Below are positions 18,028 through 25,722 of a stretch of DNA of 64,000 nucleotides, piece by piece. Below the pieces are notes generated by a model. The model made no database searches. It worked only from the letters and a program-made list of their open reading frames with translations, and was not told where the DNA came from. Source of the stretch: Lachnospiraceae bacterium (lineage in GTDB: Bacteria; Bacillota; Clostridia; Lachnospirales; Lachnospiraceae); NCBI GenBank assembly GCA_021770785.1, contig JAETQH010000006.1, positions 54,497 through 118,496 on the forward strand, read 5' to 3'. The position numbers and the translations under genes are program-made. How positions within the stretch are numbered: the stretch's first letter is position 1; every line of letters begins with the position of its first letter.

Positions 18028-18304
18028 AAAAATCCCTGACAAAACAGTACTGTTTTGTCAGGGACGATAAGCGTTTACCGTGGTTCCACCCGGATTCATT
18101 TTCCCCGGTGTGACAGCACATTATTATGTTCTGCTGTGCCGCAATATAACTATCGGGAAAATCTCATATTTGATGATAACGGTATCACCGGGCTCTGTTA
18201 AAGCCTCTCCGGGGTGGTCTTCCGCCGTTTCCTAACAGGATGCTTGCAGCACTCTTAGAGGCATCCCTCTCTGGGTTATTTCACGGTGTACTCTTCCCGT
18301 CAAC
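18028..18304 (-). promoter_or_regulatory. T-box riboswitch (threonine), with terminator
   Basis: On the minus strand the leader contains the T-box core GGGTGGAACCACGG (about 18077-18091) and ends in a strong terminator, TCCCTGACAAAACAG pairing with CTGTTTTGTCAGGGA (18033-18064) plus five T. Upstream, in stem I, an AGAGAGG loop and a specifier-like segment GTGATACCGTTATC are visible; the ACC triplet (18181-18183) is a threonine codon, which agrees with thrS downstream. Uncharged tRNA-Thr would favour readthrough into the small membrane gene and thrS. Confidence 0.92.
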
Positions 18305-18326
18305 GATTTTTCTATCTGTAAATCTG

Positions 18327-18355
18327 ATTGTAATACCATTTTTACAATCTGTAAA
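18327..18355 (-). promoter_or_regulatory. Promoter of the T-box/thrS transcript
   Basis: On the minus strand TTTACA (18350-18355), a 17-base spacer and TACAAT (18327-18332) lie just before the T-box leader. Confidence 0.7.
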
Positions 18356-18428
18356 GTGTTTTTTCCAAAAACTCACGGAAATCAATTTCCGGATGTCCGG
18401 TATCTATGCACTGGTCAATCCTGCCTTT

Positions 18429-18950
18429 TTATCTTCCGCAGCAGTGTTTATATTTTTTGCCGCTGCCGCATGGGCAGGGATCGTTGCGTCCTACTTTTTT
18501 GCCGACAACAACGGTGCCGGACTTCTTCTGCTCTAAGTAAAGTTTTCTCCTTGTCTCTTTATCGAAAATCTCGTCCCACTGGGGCAGCTCGTACAGCCAG
18601 TCCGCCTTGGCGTCTACCATGTTTTTGTATAATTTTTCTTTATCGAAAGCAAGGCTTACCCTGGTATCCTCTTCCATGGTGTCGATGGGATTTGCCTCCA
18701 CAAGGCTGTCATTGATTCCGTCTAAGAAACCTGTCATCTCCATTACGGACAATCCGTATTTCTCGGCAAGCTCTTTGACGGTTCCCTCAACCTTTTCCTC
18801 CGGGTCAGTCAAAAGCTTTTCATAAACTCCCTTTTCTAAAAGAAAGTATCTCTGCCAAAATCTCTGCAGGTCTCCTTTGTTTGCTTTTTCATTATAGGCA
18901 ACTGCCTGCCACTGTTCTAATAATGCCATAATCTTTTCCTCGTTTTCCAT
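18429..18950 (-). CDS. SEC-C motif protein
   Basis: A 173-residue protein, mostly helical, whose C terminus is the SEC-C zinc-binding motif [18 protein letters not shown] as found at the end of SecA. The rest shows no clear domain, but includes an [19 protein letters not shown] stretch resembling a small helix-turn-helix. SEC-C proteins may bind SecB-like partners or ribosomes; the role here is unknown. It has its own promoter at 18983-19011. Confidence 0.8.
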   Translation of the reverse strand: MENEEKIMALLEQWQAVAYNEKANKGDLQRFWQRYFLLEKGVYEKLLTDPEEKVEGTVKELAEKYGLSVMEMTGFLDGINDSLVEANPIDTMEEDTRVSLAFDKEKLYKNMVDAKADWLYELPQWDEIFDKETRRKLYLEQKKSGTVVVGKKVGRNDPCPCGSGKKYKHCCGR

Positions 18951-18982
18951 GTAAATTATAGTTGCAAATACATGCGTTTATT

Positions 18983-19011
18983 ATTATATCAAAGTTTACA
19001 GGTTTTTTCAA
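18983..19011 (-). promoter_or_regulatory. Sigma-A promoter of the SEC-C gene
   Basis: On the minus strand TTGAAA (19006-19011), a 17-base spacer and TATAAT (18983-18988), a near-consensus arrangement. Confidence 0.75.
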
Positions 19012-19213
19012 AATATTTTTTCTGTTTCTTGACGTGAGTGGTAACAGTTCAGCCTTCCGGCTTCCCGCTTGGCAGAATATACGCATTCCCACGGACTTTG
19101 CAGTGAATGCAAAGTCTTTGCAGAAAGTATAGCCGGAACTTTAAATTCAGCATATTTACTAATAGTGATCCGGTTTATGGCCTGAACAGTATTAAAAAGA
19201 CAGAAGGAAAGTA
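19012..19213. other. Intergenic stretch between divergent promoters
   Basis: About 200 bases with no gene. A palindrome TGCAAAG-T-CTTTGCA lies near 19109-19123. Otherwise I see no coding or RNA feature here. Confidence 0.5.
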
Positions 19214-19243
19214 TTGACAAGCGTTAACAAGAATTTTTATAAT
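19214..19243 (+). promoter_or_regulatory. Consensus sigma-A promoter of the chemoreceptor gene
   Basis: TTGACA (19214-19219), an 18-base spacer and TATAAT (19238-19243), both boxes exact consensus. A GAGGAGG site and an ATG follow within 25 bases. Confidence 0.85.
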
Positions 19244-19263
19244 AAAAACGAGGAGGTATCGAC

Positions 19264-21235
19264 ATGAGAAAGCATACGAACTAAAATCACATTCTGTCTT
19301 ATTCTGACTGTTCTGGCGGGATTGGCAGTATCCGGGTCTTTTAGCATTGCTCTTAATTATAACAGTACCATGTCTACTGTGGAGCAGATGATGAGTGAAA
19401 CTGCGGTTCTTGCGGCGGGGCGTGTCCAGCAGGAATTAACGGCTTATAAAAACGTTGTTATAGAGGTTGGATGCATTCCGCAGTTGTCCGATCCGAATGT
19501 TTCGACAAAAGAGAAACAGGCGATCATTGACGGGCGCGCCGCCATGCACAATTTCCAGAGGGGAAACATTATTGGCACAGACGGTATCAGCATTCTTGAC
19601 GGCAAAGATTATTCCGACCGGGAGTATGTGCGCCAGGCTCTGCAGGGAAATGTTTTTGTATCAGAGCCGTTGATCAGCAAGATCACCGGGAAACTGTCCA
19701 TTATGGTAGCAGCGCCCCTCTATGCTGAGGGAAATGGAAAATCTATTGTCGGCGTTGTCTATTTTGTGCCGCAGGAAACCTTTTTGAACGACATAGTTTC
19801 GGCTATTCAGATCGGTGAGAACAGCCGCGCTTATATGATTAATAAATCAGGCGATACCATTGCGGACATTACGCTTGAGACGATCACGGTGCAGAACATA
19901 GAAGCGGAGGCCCAGAGTGATCCCGCGCTGCAGGAGCTGGCAGCCATTCATGCCAAGATGCGGCAAGGGGAAAACGGGTTTGGAAGCTATGTAAACGGCG
20001 AGGATAAAATGTTCGCGGCTTATGCGTCCGTGCCGGACACAGACGGCTGGAGCATTGCGGTGACGGCTCCGCAGGTCAATTATCTGGCATCTACGAGAGA
20101 CGCCATTATCATTGATCTTACGGTGATGGGGATTGCCATTCTGGTATCCGTCGTCATTGCGCTGGCGCTTGCGCGTAATATCGGCAAACCCATGAAGGCG
20201 TGCGTCAATCGGATGAAGCTGCTGGTGGAGGGCGATTTGGAGACCCCGATGCCCAAGATTACCAACAGGGATGAGACAGGTGAACTTGCCAGATCTACCG
20301 CATCTCTTGTGGAAGGGCTGAGTATTGTAATCAAAGATATTGATTATTTGTTGAATGAGATGGCAAATCAGAATATGAATGTCCATACCTTGCATGAGGA
20401 CGTGTATGTGGGCAGTTTTCACAATATTCTGCTGTCTATGCGGAATATGAAGTCGGCATTGAACAATGCCATGCTTCAGGTCAACCATTCCGCGAGCGAG
20501 GTGTCCGCTGCAAGCAACCAACTGTCTGCAAGCGCACAGACGCTCAGTCAGGGCACGACGGAGCAGGCGAGTTCGGTAGAAGAGTTTGCATCGCGGATCA
20601 ACACTATTGCCGAGCAGGTGAAGGATACGGCGAGCGGCGCGTTAGATGTGAGAAGCCAGACGCACCAGACTGGCGAGAAAGTGCTTCTGTGCAACCAAAA
20701 GATGCAGAATCTGGTGGAAGCCATGGAAAGAATTGAGACAAGCTCCGAAGAGATTGAAAAGATTCTCAAGACAATAGACGACATTGCGTTCCAGACGAAT
20801 ATACTTGCCCTGAACGCGGCGGTGGAGGCGGCAAGAGCCGGAGATGCCGGCAAGGGATTTGCCGTCGTTGCGGAGGAGGTTCGCGATCTGGCCGGGAAAT
20901 CCGCGCAGGCGGCGCAGAACACCTCGGAACTGATTGGAAACTCTACGGAAGCGGTACATATCGGTACGGAAATTGCACGGAGTACAGCGGATGTTCTGCT
21001 GGGTGTTGTGAACAGTATTCAGACGGTGGTGGATGCCATCGATCATATCGCCGCCGTGTCCAACGAGCAGTCCGAGGCGGTGGCACAGGTATCCGAGGGC
21101 ATTAACCAGATCTCAAGCGTGGTACAGAACAACAGCGCCGTCGCGCAGGAGAGTGCGGCCGCGAGCGAGGAGCTTTCCGCAGAGGCGGCGTGCTTAAAAG
21201 AGATGGTGGATCAGTTTACACTGGCAGAGGAATAA
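19264..21235 (+). CDS. Methyl-accepting chemotaxis protein, apparent frameshift right after the start codon
   Basis: A chemoreceptor of about 655 residues. It has an N-terminal helix, an extracellular Cache-like sensor (about 260 residues, including [17 protein letters not shown]), a second helix, a HAMP region ([23 protein letters not shown]) and a signalling domain with the conserved hairpin tip [31 protein letters not shown]. The good promoter and GAGGAGG point to the ATG at 19264, but that frame stops after six codons. Removing one A from the AAA at 19269-19271 would give [15 protein letters not shown], a normal start with the first helix. The next in-frame start (TTG 19322) has no site and would cut the helix. 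This may be a real mutation or a sequencing error. Codons ending in G or C (GCG, CGC) are frequent. Confidence 0.85.
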
Positions 21236-21282
21236 TTGATAAGAGAGAAAAGACTGTCCGGGCGGTGATCTCTTTTATCTGC
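21236..21282 (+). terminator. Possible terminator after the chemoreceptor gene
   Basis: GATAAGAGA and TCTCTTTTATC can pair across the sequence behind the stop codon, with a TTTT in the 3' arm. The stem is imperfect, so this is tentative. Confidence 0.35.
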
Positions 21283-21300
21283 GTAAGAGTTGTAAAATAT

Positions 21301-21424
21301 TGTTTCGGGTGTCGAATAAGGTGGGGTGGGATAAAGTTATGAGGCAGATGGCACAAAGCAGGCTCTGTTTTGTGCCATCTGCCAATATCAGTTATCGACG
21401 AAACCCTTTTTGGCACCCGAAGCA
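21301..21424. repeat. Long imperfect hairpin (inverted repeat), about 124 bases
   Basis: The outer arms TGTTTCGGGTGTC and GGCACCCGAAGCA pair over 13 positions (two G-U), and the inner arms GGCAGATGGCACAAA and TTTGTGCCATCTGCC pair perfectly over 15, with an 11-base loop. No long T run follows. It could be a MITE-like element, a structured RNA or a processing site; no transposase is nearby. Confidence 0.75.
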
Positions 21425-21500
21425 AAATTATATGTTTAGGAAAGGCAGGTTCGGATAGAAGAAGCTGCTGAAAATTATGTGTTCAGGAAAGGCTAGTTTT

Positions 21501-21719
21501 ATGAAAAAGGTAAAGCAAATTCTTGCGCTTATAGGCGTTGTCGTTTTAATTGGGCTTTATGTGTCCACCATTTTTTGTGCGGTGTCCTCCAGTGAAAATT
21601 TTATGAATCTGCTGATGGCTTCTATCTATGCCACGGTAATTATTCCTGTGCTATTGTGGGCGTATTCGTTTATTTATAAGCTGACGAGAAAAGATGAGGG
21701 CGAAAAAAAAGGTGACTGA
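21501..21719 (+). CDS. Small two-helix membrane protein of unknown function
   Basis: A 72-residue protein starting MKKVKQILALIG with two hydrophobic segments (ILALIGVVVLIGLYVSTIF and LLMASIYATVIIPVLLWAYSF) and a charged C terminus. AGGAAAGG lies 8 bases before the ATG. The leader contains a short duplication of an AGGAAAGGC-containing block (near 21437 and 21485). No family recognised. Confidence 0.65.
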   Translation: MKKVKQILALIGVVVLIGLYVSTIFCAVSSSENFMNLLMASIYATVIIPVLLWAYSFIYKLTRKDEGEKKGD

Positions 21720-21750
21720 CCTCCTGTTTTATGGGGCAGCCACCTTTTTT
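21703..21750. terminator. Bidirectional terminator between convergent genes
   Basis: AAAAAAGGTG with CACCTTTTTT, extended by CTG and CAG pairs, forms a stem with A and T runs on both sides. It lies over the end of the small membrane gene and directly at the end of the convergent DUF4340 gene, so it can serve both. Confidence 0.75.
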
Positions 21751-22386
21751 CTATTCTGTTTCCGTGTTTTCCTGTGGGATTTCCTCGGTCGTTTCTTCGG
21801 TCTCCGAACTCTCCTCTTGCGGAATTTCTTCTGTGTTTTCTTCGGTCTCTGTCTCTTCCTCTTCTGCGGTCAGGTCTTCTACGGTCTTGTTAAAGCCCGT
21901 TGCCACTGCAGAGCCTACCAGGCAAATTACGTCGCTGTCTGCTTTTTTCAGGTAATACTGGTTTGTAATCTCGTTCTGGTTTCCGATGAGAAGGGTTGTG
22001 TCGCCCTCTTCTGTTGTGATTGTGATGGTATTGGATGGTATTTCCAGGCCGAAGTCCGCTAGAGTGTCATATTCTGTTACTGTCTCCTCCGCTGTCACAT
22101 TGACTGTTTTGCTTAACAGGGTTCCTACCGCATCCTCGTCGATATCCACGGAGGAATCTCCGTCATAGTGCCAATTTTCTCCTTCTTTGGTGAAGGACAG
22201 GGTCTGCCCTTCGAGCTGGTAGGAAAATTTTGTGATGTCTGAAACCTCAAAGTCTGTCACGGTGATGGTTTCTGCCTTTTCTTTTTCTTCCTGTCTGTTG
22301 TTATAATACCGGATTCCGGCGTAGGCGGCGCACAGAAGCACCACCGCTGCCAGCAAGGTTATAATTTGTATTTTCTGTTTCTTCAT
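21751..22386 (-). CDS. DUF4340 protein with acidic Glu/Thr tail
   Basis: A 211-residue protein with a short basic start, a signal-anchor helix (IITLLAAVVLLCAAYAGI) and an extracellular DUF4340-like domain (FSYQLEGQTLSFTKEGENWHYD and LIGNQNEITNQYYLK). The last 50 residues are an acidic repeat with EEIPQE occurring three times. The ATG at 22386 has AAAGGCGGAAAAGG upstream. It is third in the operon with the Gldg permease and ATPase, and this neighbourhood is recurrent for DUF4340. Function unknown; probably a partner of the ABC complex. Confidence 0.8.
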   Translation of the reverse strand: MKKQKIQIITLLAAVVLLCAAYAGIRYYNNRQEEKEKAETITVTDFEVSDITKFSYQLEGQTLSFTKEGENWHYDGDSSVDIDEDAVGTLLSKTVNVTAEETVTEYDTLADFGLEIPSNTITITTEEGDTTLLIGNQNEITNQYYLKKADSDVICLVGSAVATGFNKTVEDLTAEEEETETEENTEEIPQEESSETEETTEEIPQENTETE

Positions 22387-22491
22387 GCCTTTTCCGCCTT
22401 TCTGCGCATTATGCAGGTCTGTGCCGGCTATGAGCGGTTTTGCAGTGCACAGGCACAAGCCTGCAGGTGAAAACTCCTCTTTTTCTGATTT

Positions 22492-24609
22492 TTAGCGTTT
22501 CCGCCGTACTGCCCAAATCACAATGCCCACGATAATCAGCAGCGCCGGAATGAAAATGCTTGCCGCAAGTCCGCCTAACATGGCGGCAACGGAAGTGACT
22601 GTAATGTTGCTGAGGGTGTATTCCTTCACCGGAATTGCAATATTCTGCTCGCCTTCCCCTGCCATTGCGGTGATACAATCGGTAAACATGGAGACGTTGC
22701 TGCCGGAAACCATGACATCCGCAGAATCCGTAAAGAGGTCAGGGGAGCCTGCCACAACAAGCTGTGAGGTTTCTTCCCCCACGGTCTTTTCCGCCGCCAG
22801 CGCTATGGCAAAGGGGCCCGCCACGTCTCCGTCCTCCATCCGGGAGGTGGTGGCATTTGCCGCATCTACCTTGGAAACCGACTGCTCCGTTGTGGAAAGC
22901 AGCGGCGTGTAAGCCACTTCTTCCGATGCCGTATCATAAGAGAAGCCCTCGCTGTAAGGTGCAAAAATATATTTTCCACTGACGGATGAGGTATAGCTGC
23001 CACTCTCCACCTCCGGCAGGAGATAATAGGGAATGCCGTTGTAATAGTGGGAAGCGTCATTTTCCATGACAATGCCCTCTACCCGGCTGATTCCGTATTC
23101 CGCTAAAATACTTTCAAAATTGGTCAGATTCTTATGCTCATAGCTGGTGACAATCAGTGCTTTTCCGCCCTGCTCTAAGTATTCCGTCACCTTCTTTGCG
23201 TCATCCTCGGAAAAATCAGAAGTGGGCGCATTGATAATCACCGCCGCCGCGTCCCCGGGAACGGCGCTCTCCGTCAGCAGTGTCAGCTCTGCCATGGTCA
23301 TATTTGCCTTTTCTACTGCATCAATGAAACCTCCGGAAAGAGCCGTTTCTCCATGTCCGGTAATCTCATAAAGCTTCGGCAGCTCCGCGCTTTCCCTGGT
23401 GACATACTCGATAGCGCTGGTAATCTGTCCTTCCGCATCATACCCCTCTAAGGAGCTGCTGTAGGTGGTATAATCATAGGAATATTGGTAAATATCTCCA
23501 AAATCCACCACTCTTGAGCGCTCTGCCCCCACCACAATCAGGCTGTTGGAGCTGGGAGCCGTGTCCGTATACTGCTGGTAAAAGACAGGATTTGTGGCAG
23601 GATTTACATATTCTACAGAAATATGCTTTGACAAATCTCCATAACGGGTTAAGGTTTCCGCTAATGTGGTATCCGCCGATTTTTCCGCCGCTAACACATA
23701 GATGGTCACATCCTGCTCTAGGGAAGCCACATATTCTTTTGTGGTGTCGGTTATGGAATAGAGCTTTGTGGAAGTGGCATCCACCGCCGTGATATCCGCA
23801 GGCAGCTCCCGCACCACAAAATTCACACCCACCGCCGCCGCAAACGCCAGTACAATGGATGCCGCAGAGAATGCTCCTAAGGACAATTTTTTCACGCTGA
23901 AGCTGTAACGGCGTTTCTGTATCAGCTGGCAGCTTAAAAACAGGCAAAGCCCAATGACCGAGAGGAAATACACCACTCCCGTGATGTCTAAACAGCCGTT
24001 CATAAAGCTTTCCAGCGGCGTATATAAATCATAGGCTCCTAAAATTGTTGTCAGCAGATTTCCGCCAGCAGAAATAAGGTTGGTAATGCCTCCCATCATA
24101 TACCCCAGGAAAAGGGCTGCAAAGGTCAGCACCGCCGCAATCACCTGGCTTTCCGTCACCACAGACATCAGCATTCCGATGGCAATGCAGGCGCAGCCGT
24201 AGAGATAAAAGCCCAAAATCGCCACGTAGCTTTCCCCCATGGGTACCGTTCCCCAGATGGATAGAATCAGCGGCGTAACCGCCACCACCGCCATGGCTGC
24301 GGTTAAAATTCCCACCATGGCAAGATATTTCCCCAGCACGATTTTTCCCAGGGAAACCGGGGAGGTCAAAATCAGCTGGTCCGTCTTGCTGTGGCGTTCC
24401 TCCGCAAAACTCCGCATGGTAAGTACCGGAACCGCAATCAGCATAATAAATGCTATAGCGGAAAGGGAATAGGAAATGTAAGGGTAACCGGAACGCAGGT
24501 TATAGGCATAAAAATACAGCCCGTAAAGTGCTAAGACCGCCGCAATAAACAGCCAGCCCACCACCGTCCGGAAATAACTTTTTATTTCTCTTTTCAAAAC
24601 TGCAATCAT
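22492..24609 (-). CDS. Gldg-type ABC permease fusion (ABC-2 membrane part plus ABC_transp_aux domain)
   Basis: A 705-residue protein. The N-terminal 250 residues hold about six helices like an ABC-2 permease (VGWLFIAAVLALYGLYFYAY). Then comes a large extracellular ABC_transp_aux part (GldG-like; e.g. LYEITGHGETALSGGF), and a last helix (IFIPALLIIVGIVIWAV). It fuses the roles that gldF and gldG split in gliding Bacteroidetes. It overlaps the ATPase gene by 4 bases and is followed by DUF4340. The substrate is unknown; no gliding is implied. Confidence 0.85.
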   Translation of the reverse strand: MIAVLKREIKSYFRTVVGWLFIAAVLALYGLYFYAYNLRSGYPYISYSLSAIAFIMLIAVPVLTMRSFAEERHSKTDQLILTSPVSLGKIVLGKYLAMVGILTAAMAVVAVTPLILSIWGTVPMGESYVAILGFYLYGCACIAIGMLMSVVTESQVIAAVLTFAALFLGYMMGGITNLISAGGNLLTTILGAYDLYTPLESFMNGCLDITGVVYFLSVIGLCLFLSCQLIQKRRYSFSVKKLSLGAFSAASIVLAFAAAVGVNFVVRELPADITAVDATSTKLYSITDTTKEYVASLEQDVTIYVLAAEKSADTTLAETLTRYGDLSKHISVEYVNPATNPVFYQQYTDTAPSSNSLIVVGAERSRVVDFGDIYQYSYDYTTYSSSLEGYDAEGQITSAIEYVTRESAELPKLYEITGHGETALSGGFIDAVEKANMTMAELTLLTESAVPGDAAAVIINAPTSDFSEDDAKKVTEYLEQGGKALIVTSYEHKNLTNFESILAEYGISRVEGIVMENDASHYYNGIPYYLLPEVESGSYTSSVSGKYIFAPYSEGFSYDTASEEVAYTPLLSTTEQSVSKVDAANATTSRMEDGDVAGPFAIALAAEKTVGEETSQLVVAGSPDLFTDSADVMVSGSNVSMFTDCITAMAGEGEQNIAIPVKEYTLSNITVTSVAAMLGGLAASIFIPALLIIVGIVIWAVRRKR

Positions 24610-25553
24610 GCTCCCATACCTCCCTTTGCCGTCAGTTCTAAGAATACATCCTCAAGGGATTTTTCCGCCGTCTTCATTTCCAGAATCGGCAGCTGCGCCT
24701 CTGCACAGGTATGGAAAATGTCTTCCCTGATATCACAGTCCTTCTTTGCGGAAATAAGCAGGGCAGCCGTTCCTTCTTCCCGCTGCTCTGACAGTTCGCA
24801 CCGCTCCACTCCCGCAAGGGCAAGCAGCGCTCCCTCCGCTGCTTCCGCCTCCGCCTTTACCAGAAGAGAAATCTGCTGATTTCCCGTCATGCGTTCTAAC
24901 AGGTTCTCCGTGCTGTCACTTGCCACCAGCTTTCCCTTAGAAATAATGAAAACATGGTCGCAGACAGCGGAAATTTCCGTCAGAATATGGGAACTTAGTA
25001 TGACGGTGTGGCTCTCCCCTAACTTTTTGATTAAATCCCTGATCTCGATAATCTGCTTTGGGTCAAGCCCCACGGTAGGTTCGTCTAAAATAATGATTTC
25101 CGGCTTTCCTAACACCGCCTGGGCAAAGCCCACACGCTGTTTATAGCCCTTGGACAAATTTCGGATGAGGCGCCCGGAAACATCGGTTATCCCTGTCATT
25201 TCCATTGCCTCTGCCACCTGTTTTGCCCGTTTCCCTTTTTCTATCTTTTTTAATTCCGCCGCAAAATCCAAGTACTCCTTTACCGTCATATCCATGTAAA
25301 GGGGCGGCAGCTCCGGCAGATACCCGACACACTGCTTTGCTTTTTCCGGCTCTAGGGCAACGTCTGCCCCGTTGATTTTTACCGTCCCGGCGGTGGCTGC
25401 CAAATAGCCTGTAATAATATTCATGGTGGTGGATTTTCCGGCCCCGTTGGGTCCTAAAAAGCCGTAGATTTTCCCCGGCTCCACCAAAAGCGACAAGTCA
25501 TCCACTGCCATGTGGCTGCCGTACCGCTTTACAAGATGCTCGATTTCAATCAC
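24606..25553 (-). CDS. ABC transporter ATP-binding protein (GldA-like)
   Basis: A 315-residue ATPase with Walker A GPNGAGKST near residue 35, signature LSKGYKQRVG near 135, Walker B IILDEPTVGLDP and the switch His in LSSHIL. A C-terminal extension of about 90 residues resembles those of ABC-2 type drug and antibiotic exporters. The start is GTG (25553) with AGGAGG 7 bases upstream; an ATG one base off frame is followed directly by TGA. First gene of the ATPase-Gldg-DUF4340 operon. Confidence 0.93.
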   Translation of the reverse strand: MIEIEHLVKRYGSHMAVDDLSLLVEPGKIYGFLGPNGAGKSTTMNIITGYLAATAGTVKINGADVALEPEKAKQCVGYLPELPPLYMDMTVKEYLDFAAELKKIEKGKRAKQVAEAMEMTGITDVSGRLIRNLSKGYKQRVGFAQAVLGKPEIIILDEPTVGLDPKQIIEIRDLIKKLGESHTVILSSHILTEISAVCDHVFIISKGKLVASDSTENLLERMTGNQQISLLVKAEAEAAEGALLALAGVERCELSEQREEGTAALLISAKKDCDIREDIFHTCAEAQLPILEMKTAEKSLEDVFLELTAKGGMGA

Positions 25554-25619
25554 ATTTTTTCCTCCTTTATTCTGTCACATCCTCATGCACTTCCCCATCA
25601 GGTATCCATATATATGCAA

Positions 25620-25650
25620 CAGCCGCAGCAAATCTTATCTGCTGCGGCTG
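25620..25650. terminator. Stem-loop between GH3 and the ABC operon
   Basis: CAGCCGCAGCA and TGCTGCGGCTG form an 11-bp stem with a 9-base loop. The T run (ATTTTT) is on the plus-strand side, yet both neighbours are on the minus strand, so it is either a weak terminator for GH3 or part of the ABC operon leader. An outer pair ATCAGG/CCTGAT extends it on the minus strand. Confidence 0.5.
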
Positions 25651-25722
25651 ATTTTTCCCTGATAAGTATTCTTATTTATACTAAACATGAAATGTGTACA
25701 AAAACGGATGAAACTGTGATAA

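Noticed and set aside
25620..25650. Clear terminator for GH3
   Set aside because: The stem is strong, but the T run is on the wrong side for minus-strand genes; kept as a stem-loop only.
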